Origin: Hofstenia miamia
Taxonomy: Eukaryota > Xenacoelomorpha > Acoela
Assembly: GCA_004352715.1 (NCBI GenBank)
Contig: SCFE01000063.1
Coordinates: forward strand, 9,352 to 73,351
DNA: 64,000 nucleotides
Direction: 5' to 3'
Position 1 is the first letter of the stretch. Every line of letters starts with the position of its first letter. A model generated the notes under the pieces. It was given only the letters and a program-made list of their open reading frames with translations. It did no database searches and was not told the origin of the DNA. The position numbers were made by a program, and so were the translations under genes. Positions 10,086-21,914 of this stretch are shown here, piece by piece.

Positions 10086-10800
10086 TTCAAGGGTCTCTGT
10101 GCCAGATCATGAAAGTGCACTTAAGTTAGGTATAGGGGTTTTCTCTTGATTAGCTGACTAGCATTTCCAACTACATGTATTAGATAATTAACTCTCAACA
10201 AATGGTTGGATAACCAAACCTTAGGGATTATATTAATATATTTTCAGATCCAAATTAATGACCTATAATCAACTGATAATGACCTTACATGTAGTAATTG
10301 TAAATGTAGGTTAGGAAGTTTTTCAATATTTATTTAATAAAGCCAATATATTTTTGTAATGGCTACATATAATATTGAATGAACAACTAGTGACAGTTTC
10401 TGGTTGCAAATAGATATAACACTTTCACACAATAGAGATTAAGTCAAGTTGTGTCATGCCTTGAGTAAGCACTGAGCTAATGTAGGGTACACATAAGCTA
10501 TCTAAATTAAGCTGAGAAGTGGCACTCAAGCATTGGATGGAATGGTGGAATTGGATGTGGAGATCTGCTTCAGGCAGATGCCCACTGAAAGATCAATGCA
10601 GAGGTTACTGCATTGTTTTGTCACCTAAAAAGTGAATAGTTATTTATGATTACATAATGTAATAGAAGAAACTAGAACAAGCAGTAACAATAAGTAAATC
10701 CTTACCCACAATAACACAGTCAATGTTACAAGGTAACAGTGAATCAACAGTGATAAAGCCTGCTCAGCATGTTTCATCTTGTAATTTCATCTGTCTTTGA
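10086..10800 (+). other. Leader-like sequence after LTR B
   Basis: No ORF. 10553-10640 resembles window positions 20-110 (leader of copy A). LTR B may therefore have doubled as the 5' LTR of a further copy, now truncated where the minus-strand copy C begins. Confidence 0.4.
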
Positions 10801-10920
10801 ACATGGCGTCTGATTGGTGGATTGTTTTCTGATTGTTTCATGGTTGCTAAACAAAGATATAAGATTAAGGTCCCATTCCTGGGTATTTAAATGGTCTAAA
10901 TATCTCTGGGCTCTAGCTTT

Positions 10921-11205
10921 TTATTTAGGCAAAATACAAGTAGCTATAGTTTTGCTACTATTACCAAGGTTACTATCATACTCAACCTGTTTAAGGTCAT
11001 CTTCCTCACATTCAGTAAGGTTGTCATAATCCTCAATTTCATTTACATTATCATTGACAAGGGAAAATTCGTTATTATTGTTGATGACTGCATTATGTAT
11101 ATCTTTAATAGTTTGTCTAAGTTGCTGAAAATGGGCGACTTTACTGTTACTTACTAAGTACTGGTGATGATCTAATACCTTTGCTATAATGAAAGGCCTT
11201 GCCAA
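10921..11205 (-). pseudogene. C-terminal tail of pol, Gypsy copy C
   Basis: Minus-strand ORF with 'RPFIIAKVLDHHQYLVSNS', resembling the strand-rich module after a Gypsy integrase, then an acidic Asn/Asp/Glu-rich tail. It overlaps the preceding integrase ORF in another frame. Confidence 0.5.
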
Positions 11206-12330
11206 TTAGTGGCAAGTTTTCACACCTGATTGGCATCACTAACCTGATGAGGGAAGTAGGCAAAGACAGAATCTTCTTGCTTGTGTGGTTTGCTGTAAAA
11301 TTTCTTATCAAAGTTCTTTTTCTGGCAAATAACTGATTGGTTGGTATGTCAGCATATAGTGAGATGCATTCCAGAAATTCCAGTAGCATCTGGTTCACAA
11401 AATTCTCCAAGGTAGGTTTGTTGTAGTCCAGGAACATTATGGATAGTGGCGTGCTTGTCTCCCAGCCAAACATAGCCTTAAAAGGACTAACTTTAGTGGT
11501 AGAGTGAATGGCAGTATTATAAAAGAACTCTACTGCCTTGATTACTCCTCCAGTTTCAACTGGCAGCTCAGGCTAAAGCAACTCTTATTAGTTTGATGAT
11601 GGTACAATTTAATCATTTGACAACACCATTTGATTGAGGATGATATGTGGTCGAGAAGTTGTGCACAATTTCCAGTTTTTTCATGAAGGTGTCCATCAGG
11701 TTATTTTCAAATTGAGGACTGTGGTGAGAGACTAACCTTTCCATAGGTCTGAATTTGAAGATCCACTCCTTTACAACTTTTTCTCTGATGACTTTGGCTG
11801 TAGTATTATCAAGTGGGATGAGCCTCACATATTTTGTGAAGTGGTCAATCAGGACCAGAAGATACTGAAAACCCTCTTCATCTCTTGATAATTTCTCTAG
11901 GTCCATATGGACTACTTTGTTTGTTCATTTCACCTCCTGACTGTGGATCTCAGCTCTCTGTTCCAGAAAGTGTCTGGCTCCCTGAAGCAGGCATGCTTCA
12001 CACTTGTCTATAACATCCTGAACAGTAGCTTATATCCCTATTGTAACATAGCAAGCATTAAAAGTTTGTTCAGTCTCAATGATCCCTAGGTGACTTCACT
12101 TGTGGATCTTCCAGACAAGATCCCTCTTAAATTACTCTGGAATTGCCAGCCTGTTATTTGACTGTGAGCATAGAGAAGCCCAGCTTCTGTAACTTTCCAG
12201 TGGTAGTGCTGGAAGTATCTTTTAGCAATATCACTTATTCCTTGATTTGGGTTGTTCACTTTTGCAATAATCTCTGATAGGATCTTATCATGTAGTTGAT
12301 GGATAGCAACTTCCTTTTCAGATATCTCTT
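11147..12330 (-). pseudogene. Ty3/Gypsy integrase of copy C, decayed
   Basis: Read on the minus strand, fragments in several frames form an integrase. A pre-integrase linker ('HWKVTEAGLLYAHS', about 12180) is followed by the DDE core in 11613-11906 ('MDLEKLSRDEEGFQYLLVL', 'FTKYVRLIPLDN', 'SHHSPQFENNL', 'TTYHPQSNGVVK'; the usual Glu is Val here). 11147-11473 has 'MFGWETSTPLSIMFLDY'. It is related to copy B (compare 'HIDLKMLSKDSKGYQYLLV') but clearly diverged. Stops and frameshifts make it non-functional. Confidence 0.8.
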
Positions 12331-12339
12331 CCTTCACCA

Positions 12340-12720
12340 GGATGGGGTTACATATGGCTGTAAGCTCCTCCTGAGGCTCCCTTTCCTGGATTGAGATTGT
12401 GTTGTTTCCATAGTCTATTATGCAGGCATTCTTCTCAAGAAAATTTTTACCAAGGATGACATCATATGGCAAGGGCTGGTTACAGGAATCCACTAGGAAA
12501 CATTCTTGGCAAATTTGTAATTCAAGGTCATTTACTTGACCTTTCAGTGAAATGGTATTTCCCAAGGTGTGCTGTAGATGGGGATAAACCCTCCCTCTTT
12601 AAGCAAAGCATGTTGCAACTGGTGTTGCTTATTATGGAAGCAGAGGCTCCCATATCAATTGTGATGTTAATTAATAGTCCATTCACATCCATGGGGATGA
12701 CGTTGGTACTCAATTACAAG
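12340..12720 (-). pseudogene. Aspartic protease of copy C joined to the pre-integrase linker
   Basis: Minus strand: 'VNGLLINITIDMGASASIIS' (active site DMGAS instead of DTGAS), a frame change, then 'PLPYDVILGKNFLEKNACII'. Within the same frame it runs straight into 'LVKEEISEKEVAIHQLHDKI', which in copy B lies between RNase H and integrase. RT and RNase H are therefore missing by internal deletion. Confidence 0.75.
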
Positions 12721-12907
12721 GTAATTACCAAGACATCATGCACATGATTTTCAGGAGGTGGTGCTCCATCTAATTTAAATTACTAACAGACTCAACTGGG
12801 GTGTTGGGAGTATACACTTCAGTTGATGGTTCTTCAATAATGAAACCATCTCCATTAGCCACTAGACAAATAACCACACCACTCTGAGCCTGAATATGGG
12901 CTGATTG

Positions 12908-13585
12908 TCATTCAGTATCAGATTTTTTCTGCACTGTATCAGAACTCAAAGAGGTCAGTGTCTTTAAGTCATCAGCATCTCTCTCAATGCAAGTTGTGTT
13001 TTGTAACATATAATCAATGCTAATTGCCTTTTTAATAATAGAATTCACTTCATCCTCTGGATTGCATTTGAGTTTGAGGCAGCTCCTAATGGTGGAAGGG
13101 AATCCCCAACAAATATATGAAAAGAGATCATGTTGCAAGTATTCCAGCATCAACTTGCTAAGGCAAAAGAGTCTCTTCATCTGTGTAATATAGGTCCTGA
13201 CATCATCTCCCTTTTTGAAGGAGAGATCACATAAGAGTGTCTTGTACTGCTGTTTTATGTGAGCTGCTTTGTAATGGTCCTCAAAGTGACTGATGAGTAA
13301 TTGATAATTCGTTTTGACCTCCCTGTCCAGCATCATGTACTGATTGTATGTGAGGCCTTGAAGGTACATGAGGAATTGTGTGGCAGCAGCATCCTGTGTA
13401 GTCATATACTGTTTCATAGTGTGCTTGAAAAGGAAGAGCCACTCTTTGAATGACTGAGAAATTTCATCTATATTTCCAGTAAATTTGGGCAACACAGAGT
13501 GCTGATTGAAAAGGTTTGCTGATTTGCTTCCCAATGCTTCTGTAGGTACAATTGACTGGGTAAATTGTGGCCCACAAGTTGTCAA
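12908..13585 (-). pseudogene. gag capsid core of copy C
   Basis: 225-codon minus-strand ORF with 'VLPKFTGNIDEISQSFKEWL', 'TTQDAAATQFLMYLQGL', 'DREVKTNYQLLISHFEDHY' and 'LFSYICWGFPSTIRSCLKL'. It aligns by eye with the copy A capsid (2330-2790). The upstream end runs into the GGA repeat and gap. No zinc knuckle is evident downstream. Confidence 0.8.
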
Positions 13586-13602
13586 GACCTGATAGGGTTA
13601 CT

Positions 13603-13873
13603 CAGAGGAGGAGGAGGGGGAGGATNNNNNNNNNNNNNNNNNNNNNNNNNNNNNNNNNNNNNNNNNNNNNNNNNNNNNNNNNNNNNNNNNNNNNNNNNNN
13701 NNNNNNNNNNNNNNNNNNNNNNNNNNNNNNNNNNNNNNNNNNNNNNNNNNNNNNNNNNNNNNNNNNNNNNNNNNNNNNNNNNNNNNNNNNNNNNNNNNNN
13801 NNNNNNNNNNNNNNNNNNNNNNNNNNNNNNNNNNNNNNNNNNNNNNNNNNNNNNNNNAGGAGGAGGAGGAGGA
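13603..13873. repeat. (GGA)n / (AGG)n microsatellite with 232-N gap
   Basis: Both edges of the gap (13626-13857) are GGA/AGG repeats, so the gap is probably an unresolved trinucleotide array. It lies inside copy C gag. On the minus strand it reads as runs of Ser, Leu or Pro depending on frame. Confidence 0.85.
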
Positions 13874-13981
13874 GCAATCATAGCAGTTGGGGTGACTGTG
13901 ACACTAACAGGTGCTGTGGAGCACTACTGTTGCACTCAGTGTACAAGAGCCTGGCATAGCTATGGTGGTTAGTGTTGAAAC

Positions 13982-14657
13982 CTACAAGAGAGCAGACTGA
14001 GTAAATTTTGGTCCTCCAATTGTAAAAGAGGTAACAGGGGTAATGAATGGTGGCATCACTGGGGACATTTTAGGTGCTGTTGGAGCACAAGAAGAGTGAG
14101 CAGAAAATGTCTGCAATATAATATGTGAAAACCTTTCAGAGAGAGTGTTGAGAGCATCATCCAAGAAGGCATGCATTACATACTCAGGTTCTCCTGATGA
14201 GATTGGTGGAGAATGTGGGGTAGTTTCTTGAACTTGCATCTCTAATGCAGAAATCAAGTTGAGCAAGCATCTCTCATGTTTCCAAGCTGCAGTAGCTTGT
14301 TGTTGTAGCTCTGCCTGCAAGGCATCAAGGCAGGCTTCACAGGAATGGTGCTGAGAAATCTGCTCAGAAAGGGCTTCTCTAAGCTGTTCAAATTGGTTGT
14401 TGGTAACTCTGGAGGAGGTGGCAATGGCTTATATGAAATGAATGGGTTTGACAGGGTAGCAGGAGTAGGAATCTCTTGCAGAAAACTTCAGAGGGTGTAG
14501 ACATAGCAGAAACAGGTTTGGTAGGGGTAGGAGTAGGTAAAGCAACAGTAAAATTAAATCCAACAGTGTGAGGGGCAGCATCCAGGCTGCCAGCACTCAC
14601 ACAGGGGAAACCCTGAGTGGGAGTCCCATTACAAGAAATAGAAAAATCCATATCCAT
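13982..14657 (-). pseudogene. gag N-terminal region of copy C
   Basis: Minus-strand pieces begin with ATG at 14657 ('MDMDFSISCNGTPTQGF', a Pro/Thr-rich stretch). A frameshift near 14475 follows, then 13982-14320 ('ALQAELQQQATAAWKHERCL', possibly helical). This occupies the place of the coiled-coil N-terminus in copy A, but the sequence similarity is weak. Confidence 0.55.
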
Positions 14658-14659
14658 AA

Positions 14660-15350
14660 GAACAAGAATAAATAAACAAGTAAAAGTAAAAGTAAAGTAA
14701 GAGAAAAGGTTCCACTAACAATTCCAATAATGTAGGAGAAACATCCACCTGTGTAGGAGAAATAAAAGCAACTGACAGATGGTAGCAAGTTATAGGTACA
14801 ACAATCATTCCAAATTCTAGAATAAGGAGACAATGCTAATATGGCACCAAGAATGGGTAAGAATAGAATCAAGGCTCAGTAACAGCATCAGATCACAGAA
14901 TTGCAACTGTAGAATTACATATGAGGAAAGTTGTACATCAATGGGTGGTGAAGTAGATCGTGGTCAGGGGAAATACATCCCAGCTGACTCACACCCAGTG
15001 GAAAACAAAACCAAATACAGTAAGGAAACACTAGAACAGTTCTGTATCATGTCAGGGTCACCATGTAGAATCATGGGGCACATCTAGCAGCTCAAGTGGT
15101 ATGAAGGTTGTGAAAGATTACCATTACTGAGAGTGACCCAACTCTAACAAAACAAATGAAGATTGGTAGTTTGCCAATTTCACTGTAGAAAAAAACTGAA
15201 ACCATTTCCAAGAAGGCATTCCAGCTAGCAACCAATTTACATGGCATCATGCTGAAGCCAAATTATTAGAAACCATCCTTACCAGCCAAGGTGCTAATTG
15301 TGTGTCTCAAGTTTTAAATTCTAGCTTAATAAAACAAATTTAGCTTAGTG
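14660..15350 (-). other. Probable 5' leader of copy C, no gene seen
   Basis: No convincing ORF on either strand. By position it should contain the leader or 5' LTR of the minus-strand element, but I could not find a repeat partner on the far side. Confidence 0.3.
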
Positions 15351-15359
15351 TTCTTGTTA

Positions 15360-15715
15360 TCTCAGCCAGGGTTTTCGAGTACTCAGAATGTTAAGAACTC
15401 AAACTCAAATAAGCTCGCAAAACTCAATCGGAAAAACTCGGAAGAGAAATCATCAAAACTCGAACTTGTTTGAAAATCCACTCAAAAATACCGTAAAAAT
15501 TAAATTTTTTTAAATATAAATTTTCTTACCAATCACAAAAACTATATTTTAGCTTAGAATTATTGTAAAATAAATGTTTTTTATTCTAAAAAACTCGGAA
15601 TTAGAAAAAAACTTGATTGAACTCAGAATTTCATTTAAAAAATTACTCAAACTTGAACTCAAAATGTAAAAACTCGAACTCGGCCCGAGTAACTCAAACT
15701 CAACTCAAAAACCAT
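15360..15715. repeat. ACTC(GA)-rich imperfect repeat
   Basis: Dense scatter of AACTCAAACTC / AACTCGAACTC / AAAACTCGGAA words at both ends (15365-15480 and 15590-15712) around an AT-rich centre. It looks like the ends of a small non-coding repeat element with a simple internal motif. Confidence 0.55.
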
Positions 15716-17870
15716 GTATTCATGTATGCCAACAGCATATTGTATTTGCATAATGTGATGTTAAGTGCATGTACAATTGATCAAATACAAAGTTCTTTTA
15801 TTTCCTATACCTATGTGTAGCCTAAAGCTACCACAATATGGGCTCACATCTGTCAAGGAGCAAGTTATCACCCCAGGCACAGCAGAGTTCCTCCCACATT
15901 ATCACCAGATCTTACAAGCAAATTCTTATCATACAAATAATGATGCTAAAAAGGGTTAGTAAGAAAGAGTGAATAGAAAAGCAAACATTATCCAGTGAGA
16001 ATGAAATTTATTTGACAATTGCAACAATGAGTTCCCTATTTTGTACAGAGAAAAGGTTAATATTTACCATTTACAAAATTCACTTGATTCCCTTGCAAAT
16101 TAAATGAGCAATTTACACATACACTTTAATTGAGGGGACAATTATAACAAATTTGAAAACTAAGTTCAGAATACTAAAAATCAGTAAAAAATCACTAAAT
16201 TACTAATAACACCAAGTTAATTAAAGAGAATGCCAAAAAATGAAAAATAAAATAAAGGGCCCTGAGTGACTCAACATTATTAATTTACAATGTTAAAATT
16301 TTTTAATTGATTTTGTCTAAACCATTGAAATTTAGTTTATTATTTCTCCCATAATTATTATTAATTTCTGTCCTTTGCAGTGTAAATGGTTACTGTGTAG
16401 AACCTGTTTTATATACTAATGTTAGAAATAGTATGTAATTGTCTATTTTTCTACCATCTTTGTTTTTATAAATACAACTGTTTATATCATTATGTTATTG
16501 AAAGTAAACTTTGCTTAGATTTTATCTTTGATTTCACATTTTTTAAACAGTCTCAACTTTATTGAAAGGTACCTAGTGGTGGTATAGCTCAGCTTGTATA
16601 TCCCTTAAGAATTAGGGCTAGTTGTACAAATAGGGGTTTTTGCTGTTATGAAATTCATTCATTTATTTAAATTGTTATTATTGCTACCATCTATATTACA
16701 CAAGTTAAGATTTTACTTTGCATGTAGGTTATGCACACTAAACTTGAAAACAATTAGGATTTCTCTCTCTCTTTCTTTTAATTAGGGCTCTAGTCTTATA
16801 TGACTATTTCACTAGGTTCTTTGGTTTAGGTTGAATATTGCCAGTCTCCAATTTTGATTATTTCCTGTTTACTTTTACAAGAAATGTGCACTACAATAGA
16901 AAGAGTTAACTATAAGCAAACTGCAGCTTCATCAAATCCATACTCAACTTAAATCCTTCATTAGATAAAGAATTGGGACTGCTGCTGATTTCATGCAGTT
17001 ACCACTTTATAAAACCCTGCCTTTAATTGTAATATTATATTTCAGTGATTTTCTATTGACAATAGAATAATTCAGAATTTTATATCATTCAGATGTTGAA
17101 CAAATTGTGAAAATGTCAGCAGTAATAATTTTCCAAATTATTTATTTAGAAAAATAAAGAAACATTTCTATGAGCAAATCTGATAAAACTTTACTTTGTA
17201 ATTTTCTGTATTCAAAGCAGTTGCAATAGCTTACATCATGAATCTGTAAAATGCTTTGTAAAAATTGATGTAAATATACTATTAGTCAGAGTAAATATGT
17301 AAATACAACATAAAAATGATTTATCATTCAAAAATTAGTTATGTATTATAGAAAATACAAAATATAAGAGCATATTGATACAAATATGTAATTTCTATGT
17401 TAGATCTGTACTGAGTTTGAGAGTACTACAAAAAAATTTCCTAAATGCAAATGGCAATCGTCAATGTTTATAATTATACATATTTTAAAAATAATATAGC
17501 TCCAATTTCATATTTTTAAGATCTAAACTACAATAGAATGCCAATTGAAGCACAATTTAAAGAAATACATTTACTTATTTAAGTATATAATTAAAATTTT
17601 ATTGAAATCATATCTCTAACGGTTCTTAATTTTTGTTGACGTCCGATTGGTTGGAAATGAAATTTGGGGAAAAATAACAACCGAAAAAACATTATGAATT
17701 TTGGCAAAAAATTCAGGTCAAAATTAATTGCGTTTATTTTAGTCACTGTATTACAATTTCATTCTTGAAAAGAAGTAGAAGGATTTTATTTTTTATTTTC
17801 ACATAATGCACATTCAATTTTTTTTAAATCATATTCCATTAATGGAGGAAAGTGAAGACGGGGGTACACG
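15716..17870. other. AT-rich DNA without a recognised gene
   Basis: Only short, composition-driven ORFs on both strands. Nothing recognisable was found. Confidence 0.6.
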
Positions 17871-19400
17871 GAACACGGATGAGGACGGATTGAAGACGGT
17901 AATGCTTTTACGCAATTCTTAATTAATAAGTTACAATTTACACAAAAATCTCTTTAAAAAAGTCATCTACCCCTCAAATTTTCAGAAAACGTCAAGATGA
18001 ACAAAACGGTAAAGAAGACGGTTCAAAACGGCACAGTTTGATGCGATTTAAAACCAAATATTCATTAAAACTATGCCAAATAACAATTCGAATCCGAAAA
18101 CCCACATTACACGAAATTACACGAAATTAAAATCAAATTTGAAAATCTATTATCACTGCCGTGATGTTCTTTTGGATTCGAATTTTAGACAAATTGCAGG
18201 GGGGTCAAAACCAATTTAGACAAATTCAGTGTAATGAACTTCGTATTTTTATTAAATTTTTCCTTTTAATAAATGATCTGAAAAAGACTGTTTTTTTAAA
18301 GTAAGAGGATTTATCGGGGTCTTGTCGTGTCAATTTAGCCAATAAAAACGCGAAAAACAGGTAATTTTACGAAATGTTGACACTAAACGCTGCTATTGAA
18401 TGTACACCTGAATCCTACTGTTTATCTTGAATTTTAAGCTTTTTTACGATAAATCTAATGTTTACGCAGTATATATTCGTGATATGATATGCAAAGACGT
18501 TGTTTAATTTAGAATGATATATTTTAATGTTTTAATTGTTGAAAATATTATTTTAAACTCTGGACAGACAAGTCTTATTTCTATTTCAAATAACTTATAT
18601 TCAATCCTCCAATTAAAGAAAACTTAAATTTCAATTCCAAATATCTTATACAGTCAACCCGACCTAAGTTGGATCGACTCTGTCCAATAAAAATAATCCG
18701 ACTTACAAGAAATCCGAGATATCATTTTAGGCGACTTGGCTTGTACTAGTTACGCGAAAATCGAAATTTACGATAGAGAAACTTTTGTGCAAGCAATCTG
18801 ATGGTTGTTAAGAAAGAAGTTGTCTTAAAAATATTGAAAATAAACTGCTGCGTGTGTGTGTACATATTGGAGTTTGTCTGTTTTTTTTATTAATAGTACG
18901 AGTTGCGCGAAAATCCGACTTAGGCGGGGTTGCCTGTATTCAATCCTGAAATTCTGGACAAACAGTCTTTTTCAAAATAATTTATTAAAAGGAAAAATCT
19001 AATAAAGTTCATTACACTGAATTTGTCTAAATTGGTTTTGACGCCCCTGCAATTTGTCTAAAATTCTAATCCAATAGAACTTTACGGCAGTGATACTTGA
19101 TTTACAAATTTGATTTTAATTTCGTGTAGTATGGGTTTTCGGATTCGAATTGTAAATATACTATAATTGTTTGTGTTATTTAGCATAGTTGTAATGAATA
19201 TTTGGTTTTTAATCGCATTAAACTGTGCCGTTTTGAACCGGCTTCTCTACCGTTTTGTCCTGCTTGACGTTTTCTGAAAATTTGAGGGGTAGATGACTTT
19301 TTTAAAGAGATTTTTGTGTAAATTGCAACATATTATTTAAGAATTGCTTAAAAAATTGAGTAAAAACATTACCGTCTTCAATCCGTCCTCATCCGTGTTC
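17871..19400. mobile_element. Long inverted-repeat (foldback) element, about 1.53 kb
   Basis: The left arm 17871-18297 is the reverse complement, with modest divergence, of the right arm 18960-19400. The outer ends read GAACACGGATGAGGACGGAT and its complement. The arms include 'gaagacggtaat', 'ctacccctcaaattttcag', 'aaaccaaatattcatt' and 'tcagtgtaatgaact'. No transposase ORF is present, so this is a non-autonomous foldback or MITE-type element. A target duplication is not obvious. Confidence 0.85.
18651..18936. mobile_element. pogo/Tc1-like MITE nested in the foldback element
   Basis: 286 bp flanked by TA on both sides. The left end CAGTCAACCCGACCTAAGTT is the imperfect inverse of the right end ('gacttaggcggggttgcctg'). 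The CAGTC...TAAGTYGGA style end and the TA target are typical of pogo-like mariner-superfamily MITEs. It lies in the spacer of the larger inverted repeat. Confidence 0.8.
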
Positions 19401-21709
19401 ACTTTTGCAACGTTAATGTAATATTCCAATAATTTCGCGTACACTAGAATGGATATACAGAATATATCCGGCAAAGGAATGTAAATCACCTTTATACTAC
19501 CCATTGTAAAAAGAATCATCTTGACAAAACATAGCTAGTAGCTCTAAGGTAACTGGCCTTACAATGCCTACATGAGAATGGGTTTGAATAGTAAAACAGT
19601 AATTTTCTTTGCTCTAAACATCAAGGTGGTGCCTTCCTTTATTTACTGAATTCCGTCCAAGTATTGCTGTAATAATATTTTTTGCTCTTGCTTCTCATTG
19701 TTGGTGAATTGAATGTTTAGATTAATAATTTTTTTCAACATTTGAAATAGAATAATTTTTAATATCGACGTTGTGTTCACTAGCTAGACAATGTTTCAGA
19801 AATCTCGAGATCATTCAATCTATCCAGTTTAAACATTTTCATGATTTGATGCTCTTCATATGTTCATGTCAGATCTATAAATGCTTTTTGTGAAGTTTTA
19901 CAAAATATCTTTTTTAATAAACTTTCACTTTGTGGAATAAAAATTATTTAATTTTCTTTCCAAAGGGTTGGTTTTACGTCTTAAGTTAAGTTATTAATTA
20001 TTAATCCTTTAGAGCAATTTCAGAGCTATTTAGTTCATTTCTATTAATGTAGATCTAAACACAGCTATCCCTCAAATCCATAATAAGGAATCAATTGCTA
20101 AGCATGGTTTAGCGAGTTTATTTGATTCAAGTCACCTGCACTTTGACATTACGATGTAAATGTTCATCATGGGTGGATGATAAACCAGGTCAACTTTCTC
20201 CCACTGGTGCTTTTTGTTTTGTTTTTTATTTCTCAAATTCCTGTTTTTAAGTTTCTGTATTCCCATATTGGGTAATAAAGTCGTTTACTACTACTACTAT
20301 TAATGTTTGTTTTGAAACATATGAGCTGGTAACTCAAAATTTTACTTGTCTTGATGCTGTTATACATTATAATTAGTTATATATTTAGTGATTTCAAGGT
20401 TCGTCAGCTATGCTGCATTAGAATTCATTTCTCTACAAAAAATTTGCAGATTTTCTGTGAAAAACGAACATGATTTCTGTGTATTTTAACAACTTTCTAA
20501 ATTGTATGCTTCTCTGTTTTGTCCAGAAAAAACTTTATAATGCTGTTACAGACCTATTTCTTAGTCCTACGGGAAGGTTATTTTTGAAGACTATTTGAGC
20601 GTGAAATTGTAACATTCAAATAAACTGCATTATATTCAGTCAAATATATTTAAGGAGGACATCGTTTCGACAAAAAATAAACCATACATCAAACTGCATG
20701 TCAAGACCTTAGAGGATGCTTGAAGTGAGCTTAACGTTCGGCTAAGAATTATTGTAGCACCTATTTTGTAAAAAATACGCTGTAGATCAACTACCATATT
20801 TACATTAACAATAACGCGCATATTTTAGCACTTTTAAATATCATTTTGAAACATGCTTTTTAATGACAGTGTGAGTGTGCAGTAATTTATTAAAGTTTTC
20901 TAATTCTTGATTTCATTGATTTCAGAGATGCAATCTCGATTATATTTTAATCAGGGTTTATGCACTACTGAACAACAATTTAGGGCTTCTTGAATAGTTA
21001 TCATTTTTATAGTTTTACACCTGAAAAACAAATTAAATGGTAAATTGGCAAATTATGTTGAAGTTATTCTTCAGTTATTCATTGTTTAAATGTATAATGA
21101 TGCCTGAATTTGGCAAACTTATTGAAGTGAGTGTATTTGAATTCTAGATTTTAATTGGTAATTGATAGTGTTTTCCCCAACAGGTGATTACAGCTACATT
21201 GTATCACAGAAAGATGCATATTAAAAGGCACAATCCAGTGGTAAATGCTCCAAAAATTTACTTGTATTGAGTAGAAGAATAAAACAAGCTTTTGTTACAA
21301 ACAGGAGATTAGTTCCAAGAAATTAAAAAATTAACAGATGCAGACTGCAACCCAATGACCATCAGATGATATTTTCGGCAAAAGAGAATGACTGAAGCTG
21401 TTTCTAGCATTTAGATTAACTTTAATTCTTATTGATTCATAATAGCAAGATTAGAAACGTAAAAAAACTCGTCTCAGCTCAATGCAAATTACAATAAGAA
21501 CTATATTTTAGGTAGGTACACGAACCTAAATTGTGACTGTAGGCATTAGTAAAATAATGCCCATGTTCCACATCTTTTGTCTAGCATTGATGACCTCCTT
21601 GCAATAGCAGGCTCATAAACACATTCAACCACGATGCGTGTTGTGCACATGACACACTATGAGCTTGTCTGGTTTACTGCTACTAACTGCTTCAGCCGCT
21701 ACAATTTTC
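19401..21709. other. Intergenic; one possible LINE 3' tail near 20165-20310
   Basis: No gene seen. 20165-20310 ('ctttctcccactggtg...gggtaataaagtcg' followed by an (ACT)n run) resembles the 3' end of a non-LTR element with a short tandem tail. It has no coding sequence, so this is tentative. Confidence 0.35.
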
Positions 21710-21914
21710 CACTCCCAACTTTCATTAAAAAATGTAATAGAGTGAACTGCTAGTAGCAAAGCAAAGTGTTATAATGATGTTGTTTTGTCGGTAAATAAAT
21801 CAGAATTGAATTAGTCCCCATACGCATTCCCAACTTTCTTATACAAATGTAATGGAGAGAATAGCTAAAAGCCAAGCAAAGTGCTATGATGATATTGATT
21901 TGGCGGTAAATAAA
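21710..21914 (+). repeat. Two diverged tandem copies of a ~90 bp unit
   Basis: 21710-21801 and 21826-21914 share 'cccaactttc', 'aatgtaat(a/g)gag', 'gcaaagtg(t/c)tat' and '..cggtaaataaat'. Non-coding. Confidence 0.75.

Noticed and set aside
14597-14872. 91-codon hydrophobic minus-strand ORF
   Set aside because: Leu/Phe-rich product of AG/CT-biased leader sequence; it overlaps the gag start in another frame.
16565-16640. tRNA-like A-box ('tggtatagctcagcttgta')
   Set aside because: No B-box, no cloverleaf pairing and no 3' acceptor match could be found, so neither a tRNA nor a SINE can be supported.
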